A stretch of 33,652 nt of DNA from Rhodospirillaceae bacterium (GTDB taxonomy: Bacteria; Pseudomonadota; Alphaproteobacteria; UBA8366; GCA-2717185): contig PBDC01000053.1 in NCBI GenBank assembly GCA_002717185.1, positions 34,441-68,092 of the forward strand, written 5' to 3'. Numbering within the stretch: position 1 is the stretch's first letter; every line of letters begins with the position of its first letter. Below, in pieces: positions 32,777 to 33,652 of the stretch. Position numbers and translations under genes: made by a program. Under the pieces are notes generated by a model. That model saw only the letters and a list, made by a program, of their open reading frames with translations, ran no database searches and was not told where the DNA came from.

Positions 32777-33001
32777 AGGTTCAATACTCTCCAGCTTGTT
32801 CCCACTTTTAACATGAGCCCCGGGCTGCGCGGCGACGGAGATAGGAGCAGATGTGCGAGGTTATACAGCTTGGCCCCGGTCCGACTTCGGCGAAGTTAAA
32901 AGTTACTTATTGAAATAAAACCAATAAAATTCTCTCAGTTTGCAGACGCCCACCAATAACCTATGCTTCCCAACAATTGTTTTGATTGAAAGGATGCCCA
33001 G

Positions 33002-33652
33002 GTGGACGATGTAACGGTGCTCTCGCAAAAAAATTTCGATGTGGTGGACGCCAGTGTTCGTTACATCAACGCAGAATGGCGCGACAAAGACGAGTCGCCG
33101 CGGATCGGATCAAGGGAGACCCGACGGGCCAACACGTCATTTCAGCAGATCAAGGTCCATAACGCACGGCCGCGCTTTGAGGCGGGCAAGATCAACCTTG
33201 ATAGTAACGGGTTCACCCTATCCAGCAACCGTGCAATGGTCACCGATTACCGCGATGACGACGAGGTCCGTCAAAAATATCACCCACAAATGATCAACCT
33301 GATCAAAAAAGAAACCGGCGCAGACCATGTTTTCGTGCGCGGACATCTGATCCGCACTGAAAAGCCAATCGATTTCAACGACGGCTACGCCCGCTTCGTG
33401 CATTGCGACTACAACATGACGCGCATACGCGATATGGCGCACGATTTGTTTGCGGAGCAAGGTGTAACACCGAAAGAGAACTGGAAATATGCCTGGTATA
33501 ATACCTGGCAGCCCTTCGACAATCCTGCCTTCCACAATCCACTAACCTGCATCGATTGGGAGTCACTGCCGGAAGGTGACGTGATTGACTACTACTACAC
33601 GGGCCGCGGCAACGACAGTAAGGTCGCTGCACCCGTCTACAACCCCGACCAC
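33002..33652 (+). CDS. CmcJ/NvfI-family oxidoreductase, N-terminal part
   Basis: The gene runs off the right edge; 217 residues are visible with no stop. The start is a GTG at 33002, with AAAGG 8 bases upstream; a nearby ATG gives only a few codons. Family features: an N-terminal segment leading to FVRGHLIRTE, then YARFVHCDYNMT with the HxD iron ligands (His134, Asp136), and KYAWYNTWQPF, the 'N.W.P' stretch typical of the CmcJ (cephamycin 7-alpha-methoxylation), NvfI and AsaB group, sometimes called GA4-desaturase-like. These are Fe(II)/2-oxoglutarate enzymes mostly known from secondary metabolism. The distal His lies outside the window. The position after the TauD/TfdA gene suggests linked oxidation steps. 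Confidence 0.85.
   Translation, partial: MDDVTVLSQKNFDVVDASVRYINAEWRDKDESPRIGSRETRRANTSFQQIKVHNARPRFEAGKINLDSNGFTLSSNRAMVTDYRDDDEVRQKYHPQMINLIKKETGADHVFVRGHLIRTEKPIDFNDGYARFVHCDYNMTRIRDMAHDLFAEQGVTPKENWKYAWYNTWQPFDNPAFHNPLTCIDWESLPEGDVIDYYYTGRGNDSKVAAPVYNPDH

Noticed and set aside
1..33652. CRISPR arrays, tRNA/rRNA genes, transposases, phage genes, toxin-antitoxin pairs
   Set aside because: Looked for by eye on both strands; no regular repeats, no tRNA-like cloverleaf and no such protein family was recognised.

Overview
The window has the look of an uncultured alphaproteobacterium (Rhodospirillales-like or marine/symbiont type). This is inferred from the moderately high GC (high 50s percent by eye), the dense short-spaced operons with purine-rich ribosome binding sites, and the gene families present. 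No rRNA, tRNA, CRISPR array, transposase or phage gene was seen. It is an accessory catabolic region: nearly every gene encodes a small-molecule enzyme, mostly Fe(II)/2-oxoglutarate oxygenases, CoA-thioester enzymes, short-chain dehydrogenases (SDRs) and hydrolases.

Layout. (1) 1-1591: the start of a phytanoyl-CoA-dioxygenase-like gene on the minus strand, divergent from an internally deleted remnant of a thiamine-pyrophosphate enzyme that is coupled to a VOC/glyoxalase-like gene. (2) 8669-1727, minus strand: a long co-directional run of CoA transferase III, an unknown 341-aa protein, alpha/beta hydrolase, SDR, TauD/TfdA dioxygenase, AtuA-like DUF1446 protein and DUF4387 protein. (3) 8834-12211, plus strand, divergent from (2): acyl-CoA ligase, DUF1989 protein, endonuclease/exonuclease/phosphatase-fold hydrolase. 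A tautomerase (minus) and an esterase-like hydrolase (plus) follow. (4) 14050-15427: an AT-rich insert carrying a secreted M23 peptidase-like gene, unlike everything around it. (5) 15428-18711: TauD/TfdA dioxygenase, divergent cupin, a possibly decayed stretch, and a PaaK-like ligase. (6) 18772-24920, plus strand: deacetylase/allantoinase-like protein, GAF protein, SMP-30 lactonase-like protein, epoxide-hydrolase-like protein, acyl-CoA synthetase, aspartoacylase-like M14 protein. (7) 25130-33652: SDR, MFS transporter, SDR, enoyl-CoA hydratase/isomerase, TPR-2OG oxygenase, an (R)-selective-type class IV transaminase, divergent TauD/TfdA, and the start of a CmcJ/NvfI-family oxygenase.

How they may work together (inference). 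Oxygenases could open C-H or heteroatom bonds. Hydrolases, the lactonase-like protein and the transaminase could release acids, alcohols, ketones or amines. Three adenylating ligases and a CoA transferase could make CoA thioesters, and SDRs plus the crotonase could process them. No substrate can be named from sequence alone. No DNA-binding regulator and only one transporter (MFS) were recognised. The strongest leads are the DUF1446/DUF4387 operon, the AMP-ligase/DUF1989/EEP operon, the (R)-transaminase/TauD divergent pair, and several enzymes with altered active sites: an SDR lacking its Tyr, an M23 protein lacking one His, and a crotonase lacking both Glu.
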